This document shows, one piece after another, positions 17,445-25,876 of a DNA stretch of 48,348 bases. Position 1 is the first letter of the stretch. Every line of letters begins with the position of its first letter. The translations under genes and the position numbers were made by a program. Source of the DNA: an uncultured Ruminococcus sp. (GTDB taxonomy: Bacteria > Bacillota > Clostridia > Oscillospirales > Ruminococcaceae); assembly GCA_900550695.1 (NCBI GenBank), contig URTF01000006.1, forward strand, positions 1 to 48,348. Direction: 5' to 3'. The notes beneath the pieces were generated by a model. It ran no database searches and had not been told where the DNA came from. It saw nothing but the letters and a program-made list of their open reading frames with translations.

Positions 17445-19103
17445 TTATCTGCCTTTCTGCTTGTCTATAACTGTGTTCAGGATAAGAAGTGCTGTCGTTG
17501 TGAACAGAACGCACAGCACAGCCATTGCCATTCCGACCGAAACGCTGCCCTGCTCAAATTCACGGACGATATATGTCGATACAACGAGGGTGTTCGGCGG
17601 TGCGATAAGGCTTGCCGTGACAAGCTCCCTGAATGCTATTATAAACGTCATCATCCAGCCTGTCAATACGCCTTTTGAAATAAGCGGCAGTGTTATCCTG
17701 CGGAAGTTATAGAACGGACTTCCGCCGAAAACCTGTCCTGCCGAAATAAGGCTGCCGCTTATCTGTGTGAATGACGAAGTGACATACTGTATCGTATAGG
17801 GCAGAAACAGGACGACATACGCAAGTATCATTATGCCAAAGGTGTTGTAGAGGGGGATAACGTTGTAAATTTTGTTCCAGAAAAGCATTATTCCGATGAC
17901 AAGAACGATGCTCGGGAGCATTTCGGGAAGCATACCCATCGCTTCGACCGCTTTTTTAAGCCTTGACTTCGAGTTTCTTACGGCGAGAACGAGCAGAGTT
18001 CCGAGTACAGCGCATATCGTAGCGGCGCAAACGGCGAGGATAAAGCTGTTGAGGATAGCCTGAATACCCTTTTTATTCTCCGTGAAAAGCTCGACATAAT
18101 GCTGAAAGGTGAAATTGCCTGCCTTGAAGCCGATGCCTCTTAAATTTATCAGTGAGGTGGAAATTACCGAAAAATACGGCACTCCGATAGAGATAACAAT
18201 GACTGCAATAATGTATATCCAGCTTACGATCTTCGCAGGAACGTTTAATTTTACGGTGTTGAGCCGACCGCCTTTTCCGCCGACAAGAGCATAGCTTTTC
18301 CTTGCGGTGATGTAGTTCTGGAGCAGCCACATTCCAAGGCATATTCCGACAAGGACAGATGCAAGAGCCGCAGATTTGCCGAATTCGATAGGTGCGATCG
18401 TTGCATAGCGGTGAATTTCCGTTGTGAAAACATTGAAGCCTATTCTTTTTCCGAGGGTTGCGGGAGTTCCGTATTCTGCGATAGTTTTTACGAACACGAG
18501 CAGCGCTCCGATAGCATAGTTTCCGCTCAGAAGCGGAAGAAATATCTTCCGAAGCCGTCTGCCGAAACCTGCGCCGAACACAGCGCCTGCTTCTTCAAGG
18601 CTTGACGGGATATTGAGCATCGCATTTTTCAGAATGGTGAGCATAAACGGAAAAACGTGCAGGCTCATTACGAGTGTAAGTCCGCCGAAGGTGAAAAAAG
18701 CCTTTTCGCTGCCTGCTGTAAAAGGCAGAAGCTGCTGGAGCAGACCGCGTTTCTGCATAAAAAGTATCCAACCCATTGATGCGATATACGGCGGTGTCAT
18801 AAACGGTATCATAAAGATGATGTCAAAGGCTCTGTACTTTGCGAAAGTCGTTCTTGTGAAAAGATACGCGAGAGGAGCGGCAATTATTGTTGAAAGGATC
18901 GTTACAGCCGCGCCGAGCAGCAGGGAGTTGAATATCATTTCCGCATTTTTACTTTCCGTAAGGGTCTGCCACGCTGAACCAAAATCAAGGCGGCCATCTG
19001 TTATGACCGCCCTGACGAAAATAGTTATCAACGGACAGAGTATCAGAAAGAACAGTATCACCGCAAGGATAAAAAGCGGAAAACGTTTCTTTGTATCTGT
19101 CAT
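17445..19103 (-). CDS. ABC transporter permease, ferric/FbpB type (two fused transmembrane units)
   Basis: 552 residues with about twelve membrane helices in two homologous halves. Each half carries a coupling-helix motif region for the ATPase (EEAGAVFGAGFGRRLRKIFLPL in part, and SAGQVFGGSPFYNFRRITLPL in part). This double-length permease is typical of FbpB/AfuB and related importers for Fe(III), thiamine or 2-aminoethylphosphonate. The ATG follows a GAGGAATTGA site, 12 bases after the binding-protein gene. The cargo is not determined by sequence. Confidence 0.9.
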   Translation of the reverse strand: MTDTKKRFPLFILAVILFFLILCPLITIFVRAVITDGRLDFGSAWQTLTESKNAEMIFNSLLLGAAVTILSTIIAAPLAYLFTRTTFAKYRAFDIIFMIPFMTPPYIASMGWILFMQKRGLLQQLLPFTAGSEKAFFTFGGLTLVMSLHVFPFMLTILKNAMLNIPSSLEEAGAVFGAGFGRRLRKIFLPLLSGNYAIGALLVFVKTIAEYGTPATLGKRIGFNVFTTEIHRYATIAPIEFGKSAALASVLVGICLGMWLLQNYITARKSYALVGGKGGRLNTVKLNVPAKIVSWIYIIAVIVISIGVPYFSVISTSLINLRGIGFKAGNFTFQHYVELFTENKKGIQAILNSFILAVCAATICAVLGTLLVLAVRNSKSRLKKAVEAMGMLPEMLPSIVLVIGIMLFWNKIYNVIPLYNTFGIMILAYVVLFLPYTIQYVTSSFTQISGSLISAGQVFGGSPFYNFRRITLPLISKGVLTGWMMTFIIAFRELVTASLIAPPNTLVVSTYIVREFEQGSVSVGMAMAVLCVLFTTTALLILNTVIDKQKGR

Positions 19104-19115
19104 TTCAATTCCTCA

Positions 19116-20204
19116 TTACTTTGAGCAGATCTCGTTGATCTTTGCGGCAGTCTCGCCCGAAATGTTCATCATAGCGTCCCAGTCACATTCGATCTGAGGA
19201 ATATCGGCAAGGTTTGCTCTGTTTTCACATTCGATGTCGCTTCTGCCGGGGAGAAGATATGCATCGGTAACGAGCTGCTGTGCTTCATCGGAGAAGAGGT
19301 AGTCAATGAAAGCCTTTGCATTGTCAGCGTTCGGAGCGGTGTTCATTATCATTGCAGGACGGGGATTTACGACCGTGCCGCCTGCAGGATAGTAGATGTT
19401 GAGCGGTTCGCCCTTGTTCATAGAGGAATATGCGTTGTAGTCAACGCCTGCAACGAGGATACCGACTTCGCCGGTTGTTACTGCTTCAAGAGCGGCTTTG
19501 TTTGCACCGGGGACGATCATACCATTTGCAGCCATTCCCTCAAAAGCGTCCCAGCCGTATTTGTTTACGAAACCTGCTGCAAAATCCTTGCAAGCACCCG
19601 ATTTTTCAGGGTCGGGAATAGCGAGCATATCTTTGTATTCTGCGTTTGCAAGCTCTGACCAGTCGGCGGAAAGCTCAGGAATAACGGTGGTGTTGTAGAT
19701 AACGCCGACAGCAGATGCGCTGTAGCCGAAGAGCATTGAATCATCGTCTATCCAACCCGAAACGACTTTATCGGAATTTGCAGGTGTATAGGACATTATT
19801 TTGCCGTCATTCTTCATTGAAAGGCCGTCCGACCAAGATGCAAGGATAACAACATCGGCAACGGGGTTAGCTTCTTCTGCTTCAAGTCTTGCGAGGATTT
19901 CGCCTGTTGTGCCTTGGAATGTGTCAACTGCTACGCCTGTGGCAGCTGTGAAGCCCTCTGCGATCTTATCGGCAAGACCTGCAGGGGAGGGCATATATAC
20001 TGTGACCTTGCCCGAGAGAGCTTTATCTTCTGTGTTATCGGTGCTTTCGTCAGCTGTTGTTTCGACGGAAGTCTCTGCTTCCGATTTTGCCGTTGTCTGT
20101 GCAGCGGCAGTTGTTTCGGTTTGCTGTGCGGACTGTGAGCAGCCTGTTGCTGCCATACACATTGATACTGCCATTGCAGCTGATATTATTCTTTTGGTGT
20201 TCAT
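19116..20204 (-). CDS. ABC transporter substrate-binding lipoprotein, ferric/FbpA type
   Basis: 362 residues. A signal peptide ends in the lipobox AATGC, so the mature protein should be lipid-anchored on the outer face of the membrane. A Ser/Thr/Glu-rich linker (about 23-60) precedes a two-lobe binding domain starting VTVYMPSP. The fold belongs to the SBP_bac_6/FbpA group. AAGGAG lies before the ATG. It stands between the ATPase and permease genes in the order ATPase, binding protein, permease, MBL hydrolase. Confidence 0.9.
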   Translation of the reverse strand: MNTKRIISAAMAVSMCMAATGCSQSAQQTETTAAAQTTAKSEAETSVETTADESTDNTEDKALSGKVTVYMPSPAGLADKIAEGFTAATGVAVDTFQGTTGEILARLEAEEANPVADVVILASWSDGLSMKNDGKIMSYTPANSDKVVSGWIDDDSMLFGYSASAVGVIYNTTVIPELSADWSELANAEYKDMLAIPDPEKSGACKDFAAGFVNKYGWDAFEGMAANGMIVPGANKAALEAVTTGEVGILVAGVDYNAYSSMNKGEPLNIYYPAGGTVVNPRPAMIMNTAPNADNAKAFIDYLFSDEAQQLVTDAYLLPGRSDIECENRANLADIPQIECDWDAMMNISGETAAKINEICSK

Positions 20205-20219
20205 AAACTTTCTAACTCC

Positions 20220-21173
20220 TTACAATCTGATGATATTGTTTTTATTTATGTAAATGGGAAGTAGATTTCCCACTGACATTCTTTTGTTCGAAAGATAGCT
20301 CCAATTCTCGCCGCAGTGGTCGAGCGTTATCTGATATGAGCTGCCGAGAAACTGAACTGCTCTGACTGTCGTATCGAAGCGGAAAGCATTCTCAGTCGGG
20401 ACTTCGCTCGCCGACTCGGGGCGGAACATACTGCGGCTGTCTATCCAGTTTGAAGCGCCGACGAACCTTGCCGCAAACTCGGACGCAGGCGAGGAATACA
20501 CCTTTTCGGGCGTGTCATACTGCTCGACCGCACCCTCCGACATAACGGCGATCATATCGCTCATGCTCATCGCTTCAGTCTGATCGTGCGTAACAAAAAC
20601 GGAGGTTATCCCAAGCCTTGAAACAAGCTCCTTAAGCTCGGCTCTCATCTGTTCGCGCAGGAGAGCATCGAGTGCGGAAAGCGGCTCGTCAAAAAGTATG
20701 CATTTTGGCTCGATAACGATTGCACGGGCAAAAGCCACACGCTGCTGCTGACCGCCCGAAAGCTGGCTCGGGAAACGCTTGGCGAAATTTTCGAGCTTTA
20801 CGGCTTTGAGTGCTGTCATTACCTTTTTATCGAGTTCATCTGTCTTTCCCGATGTTCTGAGTCCAAAAGCAACATTTTCATAAACGCTCAGATGCGGCCA
20901 CAGAGCGAAGTCCTGAAAAACGAAGCCAAGACCACGCTTTTCGGGTGGGATATTAACGCTCTTTTGCGATGAAAAAATGAGTTTGCCGTCAAAATATATC
21001 TCGCCGCTGTCGGGAGTTTCAAGTCCCGATATCATTCGCAGCAGAGTAGTTTTTCCGCAGCCGGACGGACCGAGCAGGGTTGTGAAGCTTCGTTCATTTA
21101 TTGTAAGGTCAAGCGGCTTTATCACGTTCTTGCCGCTGTAGCTTTTGGTTATATTTTTAAGTGTTATTTTCAA
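20220..21173 (-). CDS. ABC transporter ATP-binding protein, FbpC/PotA type
   Basis: About 317 residues. Walker A GPSGCGKTT, signature LSGGQQQR, Walker B CILFDEP and the switch His in FVTHDQTEAM are intact, followed by a C-terminal regulatory extension with a TOBE-like strand pattern. The start is uncertain: a TTG at 21173 after GGGACGTG is preferred, because the TTG at 21206 would lie upstream of the transcript start predicted from the promoter. It energises the two-unit permease encoded downstream. Confidence 0.88.
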   Translation of the reverse strand: MKITLKNITKSYSGKNVIKPLDLTINERSFTTLLGPSGCGKTTLLRMISGLETPDSGEIYFDGKLIFSSQKSVNIPPEKRGLGFVFQDFALWPHLSVYENVAFGLRTSGKTDELDKKVMTALKAVKLENFAKRFPSQLSGGQQQRVAFARAIVIEPKCILFDEPLSALDALLREQMRAELKELVSRLGITSVFVTHDQTEAMSMSDMIAVMSEGAVEQYDTPEKVYSSPASEFAARFVGASNWIDSRSMFRPESASEVPTENAFRFDTTVRAVQFLGSSYQITLDHCGENWSYLSNKRMSVGNLLPIYINKNNIIRL

Positions 21174-21210
21174 AGTATCACGTCCCGAAATATCTTTTTC
21201 TATCAAATGA

Positions 21211-21239
21211 ATTATATCTTTTTAAAGCACGATGTTCAA
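21211..21239 (-). promoter_or_regulatory. Promoter of the ferric-type ABC operon
   Basis: On the minus strand TTGAAC (21239-21234) and TATAAT (21216-21211) with 17 bases between. The transcript would start near 21204, which decides against the longest reading of the ATPase gene. Confidence 0.65.
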
Positions 21240-21429
21240 TTAATTCCGAGGTAAATGTTTGTTAATTCTATGATAAGATATTTATGAAAAGGCTGCATTG
21301 TAAAGTCTGTGAAAATGCGGTGTGATGCCTTTGAAAAGGGCATTGACCGATAGCGACATAAGCAGCTGCATCGACCTTTTCTGGACGGAAAATTTGTCGG
21401 AATAACATTATAAAAAATAATACAGAAAA

Positions 21430-21470
21430 CGCCAAAGCGGATGAATGATGTCTGCTTTGGCGCTTTTTTT
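21430..21470. terminator. Stem-loop with T tail
   Basis: CGCCAAAGC (21430-21438) and GCTTTGGCG (21454-21462), followed by seven T on the plus strand and by TTTT on the minus strand. It lies in the 340-base gap between the ABC operon promoter and the ATC-hydrolase-like gene; no gene was found in that gap. Confidence 0.6.
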
Positions 21471-21503
21471 GAGTTCTGCATAATGCAGAGCTGACCATCG
21501 AAG

Positions 21504-21533
21504 AAAAAAGCAGCACCCGTTTGTGAGTGCTGC
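21504..21533 (-). terminator. Terminator of the TetR/ATC-hydrolase-like unit
   Basis: GCAGCAC (21510-21516) and GTGCTGC (21527-21533) form the stem; on the minus strand TTTTTT follows at once. It lies 13 bases past the stop of the broken ATC-hydrolase-like gene. Confidence 0.85.
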
Positions 21534-21545
21534 CTTGGAAAAGTC

Positions 21546-22171
21546 TTATTCCTTATTTCCCGTGATGTAATAGTCGCAGTAATCGCCGTCAGTCGCAATG
21601 GTGTGCTGACGGTGCAGTACGCCGTGCTGGAGCGTTATCATTACATTGTCCAGCTCGCATAAAAGCGGCATAAGCTCCTTTACGCCGAGCTTTTCGGCAT
21701 AGGCGCAGACGGGGCAGCGTGTGATGCGGTAGTAGCAAGCGCCCTCATGCGGCTGACCGACGAAATCCACCTTGAACGATGTAGGGTACTGCTTTTCCTT
21801 TTCAGCGGTGTACCACTTGACATATTTTACAATGTTCTTTTTGTTTTCAGCCTTGCCCTTATCCGTGTTAAGGTCGGTTCTGCTGAAATAGCATTTGATG
21901 TGATAAAGTGAGCGGCGCATCATTTCCTGCACGGTCTCGGGCGGTACTTCTTTTCGCTTGCTATGTACGGCGCAACGAACGCAAGCGCAAACAGCTCGTT
22001 ATAAGCCATCGGGTTGTCATCTCCGATATCATCGGCTTTATCCACTAGTTCACGATAGACGGTCTTGCTTTTCTTCATGATCTCCGCAGCATACTCACTG
22101 CCGAATTTTTCCGCAATGACCTTTTTCATTGAACCCTTGAACATAAAATAGTAAAAACCATTATATTTCAT
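21546..22171 (-). pseudogene. ATC hydrolase-like gene broken by a -1 frameshift
   Basis: Two overlapping frames join to one protein of about 208 residues resembling the L-2-amino-thiazoline-4-carboxylate hydrolase-like family (PF14196). Frame one runs from the ATG at 22171 (MKYNGFYYFMF, after GGAGGA) to ASEKKY; frame two continues PPETVQEMM to the stop, with Cys-rich CPVCAYAEKLG and a late CDYYITG. The frames meet near 21934-21942. The region is one base short of a multiple of three, as a single lost C would give. A sequencing error is an alternative. Its start overlaps the end of the TetR gene, so the two are co-transcribed. Confidence 0.7.
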
Positions 22172-22799
22172 CACACATATCCTCCTGCGAGTTTTTTTCG
22201 GTATCAAACAGAGCCGCCCAGCCGCCGAAGTGATATACCATCAGCGAATGCATATATTTTTCCGCAGCCTGATGGTCGGTGAAGTCAATAACTATCCGAC
22301 GGTAGCTGTCGAACTGCAGCGAGATAAGAAGCCTCAGCAGCTTTTTATCAACAACTATCCGACCTGTATTTTGGAAGAACAAAATGCTCTCCTTGATCTT
22401 ATTTTCTACAAGTGCGTCAAAAAAATGCTCCAGACTGCTGCCTGCGCTCTTGTATAAAAGCAGCACAGCTTCATCATAGTGGTCGAAGATAAGATGAAGT
22501 ATCATTTTTGATTCATTCAGCATGGAAGCCCTTAAATGCGTCAGCATATCAACGTCAGCATCGGAATAATAATCGGAGCGTACATTGGAAAATGCGGCTT
22601 CAACAGAGTTCAGAAAGGGTTTGAGCAGGTCTTTGAAAAGCTCGTCCTTTGATTTATAGCGTGTTTGTATCGCGCCGACCGTTGCTCCCGACTTTTCCGC
22701 AATTTTTCGGAGCGAAGCCCCCATATAGCCCTTTTCCGAGAACTCCTCCCGAGCGGCGGTGATTATTTTATCATCAAGTGAATGATCTCTGAGTGCCAT
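22161..22799 (-). CDS. TetR family transcriptional regulator
   Basis: 212 residues. The N-terminal helix-turn-helix (about 8-55: IITAAREEFSEKGY, GASLRKIAEKSG, VGAIQTRYKSKDELF) is typical of TetR; the C-terminal ligand domain is not assignable. AAGGAG precedes the ATG. A perfect 15-bp inverted repeat sits 20 bases upstream of the gene and is likely its own operator, giving autoregulation together with the overlapping ATC-hydrolase-like gene. Confidence 0.93.
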   Translation of the reverse strand: MALRDHSLDDKIITAAREEFSEKGYMGASLRKIAEKSGATVGAIQTRYKSKDELFKDLLKPFLNSVEAAFSNVRSDYYSDADVDMLTHLRASMLNESKMILHLIFDHYDEAVLLLYKSAGSSLEHFFDALVENKIKESILFFQNTGRIVVDKKLLRLLISLQFDSYRRIVIDFTDHQAAEKYMHSLMVYHFGGWAALFDTEKNSQEDMCDEI

Positions 22800-22818
22800 A
22801 ATTTCTCCTTAAATATCT

Positions 22819-22850
22819 TAATTACACTGTAATTGATTACAGTGTAATTA
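22819..22850. promoter_or_regulatory. Perfect palindromic operator for the TetR gene at 22161-22799
   Basis: TAATTACACTGTAAT (22819-22833), two bases, ATTACAGTGTAATTA (22836-22850): 15 matching pairs of arms with no mismatch. Size and place fit a TetR dimer-of-dimers or dimer site overlapping the promoter. Confidence 0.8.
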
Positions 22851-22926
22851 TAGCAGACATAAACGTGTTTGTCAATAGGAAAAGGCAATTTTTTCGGTAA
22901 AATAAAAATCGATTAAAAACTATAAA

Positions 22927-22962
22927 AAACGGGCCTGAAGCTTCACCGTTTCAGGCTCGTTT
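22927..22962 (-). terminator. Terminator of the feo operon
   Basis: On the minus strand AAACGAGCCTGAA pairs with TTCAGGCCCGTTT (one wobble), followed by TTT. It lies directly after the HMA-domain gene. Confidence 0.8.
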
Positions 22963-22966
22963 TATA

Positions 22967-23326
22967 TCATCTTACAATATCCCTGACTTCAAATCCGATG
23001 GTTTCAACGGTGGAGATAAGCTCTTCATCGGTCAGCCGTCGTTCAAAGCTTACAATAGCTTCACGCTTTTCAAGATCAACTTTTGCTGCCGCACCGTCGA
23101 TGCTGTTTATTGCGGCGGTAACACGCCTGCGGCAGCTTTCACATCTCATACCGTCTATCTTAACGGTCAGCTTTCCGACAGGATTTGTCAGCTTCTTATT
23201 TTTCAGCTTCGGCAGGGAAGTTCCGCAGCAGCTTTTCTTTCCCGAAAATCTTAGGATAAATGAAAATACACACGCTGCGAAAACGCCTGCGGAAATTATT
23301 ACAATGATTATCGTTCCTATGCTCAT
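22967..23326 (-). CDS. FeoB-associated membrane protein fused to a heavy-metal (HMA) domain
   Basis: 119 residues. One N-terminal membrane helix (about 3-25) is followed by KKSCCG, as in short FeoB-associated Cys-rich membrane proteins. The C-terminal ~70 residues form an HMA/ferredoxin-like domain with the metal-binding pair in GMRCESCRR. The ATG at 23326 overlaps the stop of the preceding gene (ATGA), supporting this start over the longer frame. Last gene of feoA-feoB-feoC-like-HMA. It may handle metal at the inner face of FeoB or bind copper; no direct evidence. Confidence 0.75.
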   Translation of the reverse strand: MSIGTIIIVIISAGVFAACVFSFILRFSGKKSCCGTSLPKLKNKKLTNPVGKLTVKIDGMRCESCRRRVTAAINSIDGAAAKVDLEKREAIVSFERRLTDEELISTVETIGFEVRDIVR

Positions 23327-23565
23327 TTTGATCGTTCCCAATACACTACCGATGCGGCGGCACTTTTCATTCCGCTGCACCCGTGGCATTTTTTGCAGTT
23401 TCCGCCGCAGTCTGCTGACATAACGGTCTTTTTTACATATCCAAGCTGCGCATAGCGTTCAAGTTTTGCTTCCACCATTTCCGTGCTTGTGCCAAGCTCG
23501 GCAGCAAGCTGTGCGGTGGAATGAATTCCTTTTTCTTCAAGAAGCGAAAGCAGCGACATTTTCAT
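23323..23565 (-). CDS. feoC: FeoC-like winged-helix protein with Cys cluster
   Basis: About 80 residues. A winged-helix-like N-terminal part (SLLSLLEEKGIHSTAQLAAELGTS region) is followed by a cysteine cluster DCGGNCKKCHGCSG, as in FeoC-like proteins that may carry an iron-sulfur cluster. The ATG at 23565 lies after AAGGAG; a longer frame reaching into feoB was not chosen. It overlaps the next gene by four bases and starts eight bases after the feoB stop. Confidence 0.75.
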   Translation of the reverse strand: MKMSLLSLLEEKGIHSTAQLAAELGTSTEMVEAKLERYAQLGYVKKTVMSADCGGNCKKCHGCSGMKSAAASVVYWERSK

Positions 23566-23572
23566 CAGCTCC

Positions 23573-25585
23573 TTAGAAAAACAGTCCCGAGATATGATAT
23601 GTGAGGCAGGAAAGAACAAGCGCAGTTGCGATATAATAAAGTGCGATTTTAGCCGTCCATTTTGCGGAGTGAGTCTCGTGCATAGTGGAGCTTAAAGCCA
23701 TAAGGCATGGAACGTTGAACGTTACTGCGACCATAAATGCGAGTGCCTCCGGCTTTGATATTGAATTTGCGATTATTGTGCCAATGTTTGCATCTGCGGA
23801 GGTTGTTGTCGCAGTGAGAAGCAGTGAGCTGCCGTCCGTGAAGAGAACGCTCATTACACCGAGGACAGCTTCCTTTGATACCATTGACGAAACGAACGCA
23901 AGGAACGTCTGCCAACCCATGCCGAAGAATTTCGTAACGGGTTCAATGGTCGTTCCGATCTTGTAAATAACGCTGTCCGAAGCCATTCCGCTTGATGAGT
24001 ATGTCAGCAGCCAGAAAACTGCGGCAACGATAACAACGACAACGAAAGCCTTTTTGAACACGTCCCAGACACGGACAAGAGTGTTTTTGAAAAGTGTTTT
24101 CCAGCGCGGCTTGTGGTAAGGCGGAAGCTCCATAATAAGACCTGTGCGGTCCTCAACGGGACTTAATTTTCTGCCGAAAATTTTTGCCGTAACAAAGATG
24201 TGCAGGAACATAAGCGCAAAGATATACAGCATTACAAGTATCGCTCCGCCGCTGCCAAAAACTGCATCTGCAAGCGTCGGTATTACCGCAAAAGTAGCTC
24301 CGCACGGAACTGCCCACGCAAGAGCAATTGTCAGTATTCGCTGACCGTATGAGTCGATGACCCTTGTTCCTGCAGCGCCGCCGATAGTACAGCCGAAGCT
24401 TACGAGCATAGGCATAATGGATTTGCCCTGCAGGCCGAGCTTGTTCATTGTGTTGTCGAAAACGTAGGAAACGCGAGCCATATAGCCGACTTCCTCAATA
24501 AGTCCGAAAACAAGGTTTATTCCGAAAACAAAGCCTGCCATTGAGAACACCCAGCCGAGCGCGGTTATAAGTGTGCTGTTGATGAATGAGGCGAGCATTT
24601 CGGGCATTCCGATAGCGTTTATAAGCGGTGTAAGCACCGATGGTATCGCACCGCCGATACCCATAAGCGGTGCGGCAACGGCAAATGAACCGATTATTCC
24701 GAGAAGAACAATGCCTATGGAAATAAGCTTTCCCCAGCGCTTTGAAATAGCGGCACGGTCAAATTTTGTCAGCATTTCCGATGTTTTCTTTGTTTTTGTT
24801 ACAGCATCGGAAAGCAGGCCGTCTATCCATTCAAATTTGCAGTCACTGGTGTAAAGGCTGCCGTCGGGATTTTCCTGTGCGAACTGTTTCAGAGCATTTC
24901 TGTCCGAAACTGCGGAAAGCTTGTTTATAACGGCGTTGTCGCCCTCTAAAAGCTTGGCTGCGAGCCATTCGGGAGAATATTTTTCCATGCCATTTTCGGG
25001 AACGAGCGCAAGTGCTTCGGCATAAGCGGCTTTTTGCTCTCCGTTTTTGTAAAGTTCGGTGAGCGCGGAAAAATCAAGCTGTTTCCGTGCTTTTGCGGAT
25101 TCTTCGAGAGCCTTGTAAAAGCTGCCGTAGCTCTTTTTATCGGGTGCAACTATCGAAACAACGGGTATTCCGAGCTTGTCCGAAAGCTTGGCAATGTTTA
25201 TCTTTTTGCCCTGTGCATCGGCAACGTCCGTCATTGTCAGAACGAGCATTGCAGGGACGGTTATGCCTGCATAATCCGAAAGCATAAAAAGGCTTCGTTC
25301 AAGCTGAGATGAATCGGCGAGGATACAAACGATATCCGCTCCGCCCGATGCGATATAGTCACGGGTGACGATCTCTTCATCAGAATTTGCTGAAAGGCTG
25401 TATGTTCCGGGGAGGTCGGCGATGAGATATTTTGTATCGTTGTATGTAAATTCGCCCTCAACCTTTTCAACGGTCTTTCCGGGCCAGTTTCCGACATGCT
25501 GATGTGCGCCCGTGAGCATATTGAACACGGTGGATTTGCCTGAGTTTGGCTGTCCGAGCAGTGCGATCTTCTTTTCTGCTGACAT
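23573..25585 (-). CDS. feoB: Ferrous iron transporter FeoB
   Basis: 670 residues. The cytosolic G domain at the N-terminus has GQPNSGKST (11-19, G1), DLPGTYSLS (G3) and TMTD (G4, where NxxD is usual), followed by a GDI-like helical part to about residue 275. The remainder is the membrane domain with two Gate-type repeats and conserved segments such as SFGCTIGGAAGTR and SKEAVLG. It imports Fe(II). Its ATG overlaps the feoA stop (TAATG). The G4 Asn-to-Thr change is seen in part of the family and need not be harmful. Confidence 0.95.
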   Translation of the reverse strand: MSAEKKIALLGQPNSGKSTVFNMLTGAHQHVGNWPGKTVEKVEGEFTYNDTKYLIADLPGTYSLSANSDEEIVTRDYIASGGADIVCILADSSQLERSLFMLSDYAGITVPAMLVLTMTDVADAQGKKINIAKLSDKLGIPVVSIVAPDKKSYGSFYKALEESAKARKQLDFSALTELYKNGEQKAAYAEALALVPENGMEKYSPEWLAAKLLEGDNAVINKLSAVSDRNALKQFAQENPDGSLYTSDCKFEWIDGLLSDAVTKTKKTSEMLTKFDRAAISKRWGKLISIGIVLLGIIGSFAVAAPLMGIGGAIPSVLTPLINAIGMPEMLASFINSTLITALGWVFSMAGFVFGINLVFGLIEEVGYMARVSYVFDNTMNKLGLQGKSIMPMLVSFGCTIGGAAGTRVIDSYGQRILTIALAWAVPCGATFAVIPTLADAVFGSGGAILVMLYIFALMFLHIFVTAKIFGRKLSPVEDRTGLIMELPPYHKPRWKTLFKNTLVRVWDVFKKAFVVVVIVAAVFWLLTYSSSGMASDSVIYKIGTTIEPVTKFFGMGWQTFLAFVSSMVSKEAVLGVMSVLFTDGSSLLLTATTTSADANIGTIIANSISKPEALAFMVAVTFNVPCLMALSSTMHETHSAKWTAKIALYYIATALVLSCLTYHISGLFF

Positions 25586-25812
25586 TACTTTGTCACCTCC
25601 ACGGTTATTCTTTCGGATTCATTGCGGTTGAGTGCTATCATCGTGTCGCGTCCGTAAACAAGCACGGGACGGTTCTTGACGTTTTGCAGCATTTCGATGT
25701 CGCAGCCGACATTCAGCCCGATCGAGGTCACTCTCGAAAGGTAGCGTCTGTCGCCGTTGATACCCGTGATTTTTGCTTTCTGACCGTCTTTGAGTTCGGT
25801 AAGCTTTGGCAT
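25585..25812 (-). CDS. feoA: FeoA SH3-like protein
   Basis: 75 residues, a single FeoA domain (LTELKDGQKAKITGI, LSRVTSIGLNVGC, GRDTMIALNR), the small cytosolic partner of FeoB. AAAGGAG precedes the ATG. First gene of the feo operon, directly behind an inverted-repeat operator and 65 bases after the second TetR gene on the same strand. Confidence 0.95.
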   Translation of the reverse strand: MPKLTELKDGQKAKITGINGDRRYLSRVTSIGLNVGCDIEMLQNVKNRPVLVYGRDTMIALNRNESERITVEVTK

Positions 25813-25836
25813 AGATCATTCTCCTTTAATATATAT

Positions 25837-25858
25837 TTAGTTAGCACAAACTAACTAA
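25837..25858. promoter_or_regulatory. Inverted-repeat operator upstream of feoA
   Basis: TTAGTTAG (25837-25844), six bases, CTAACTAA (25851-25858). The half-sites resemble DtxR/IdeR-type iron boxes (TTAGGTTAG...CTAACCTAA) from known systems. It overlaps the likely promoter region, so iron-dependent repression of feoAB is a reasonable inference. Confidence 0.65.
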
Positions 25859-25876
25859 CATGCAATAAATTAGGGA

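Noticed and set aside
18073..18342. Short frames inside the ABC permease region on either strand
   Set aside because: Shadows of the permease reading frame with no start signals.
21930..21945. Programmed -1 frameshift joining the two ATC hydrolase-like frames
   Set aside because: No X-XXY-YYZ slippery heptamer in the right frame and no downstream pseudoknot seen; a single-base loss is simpler.
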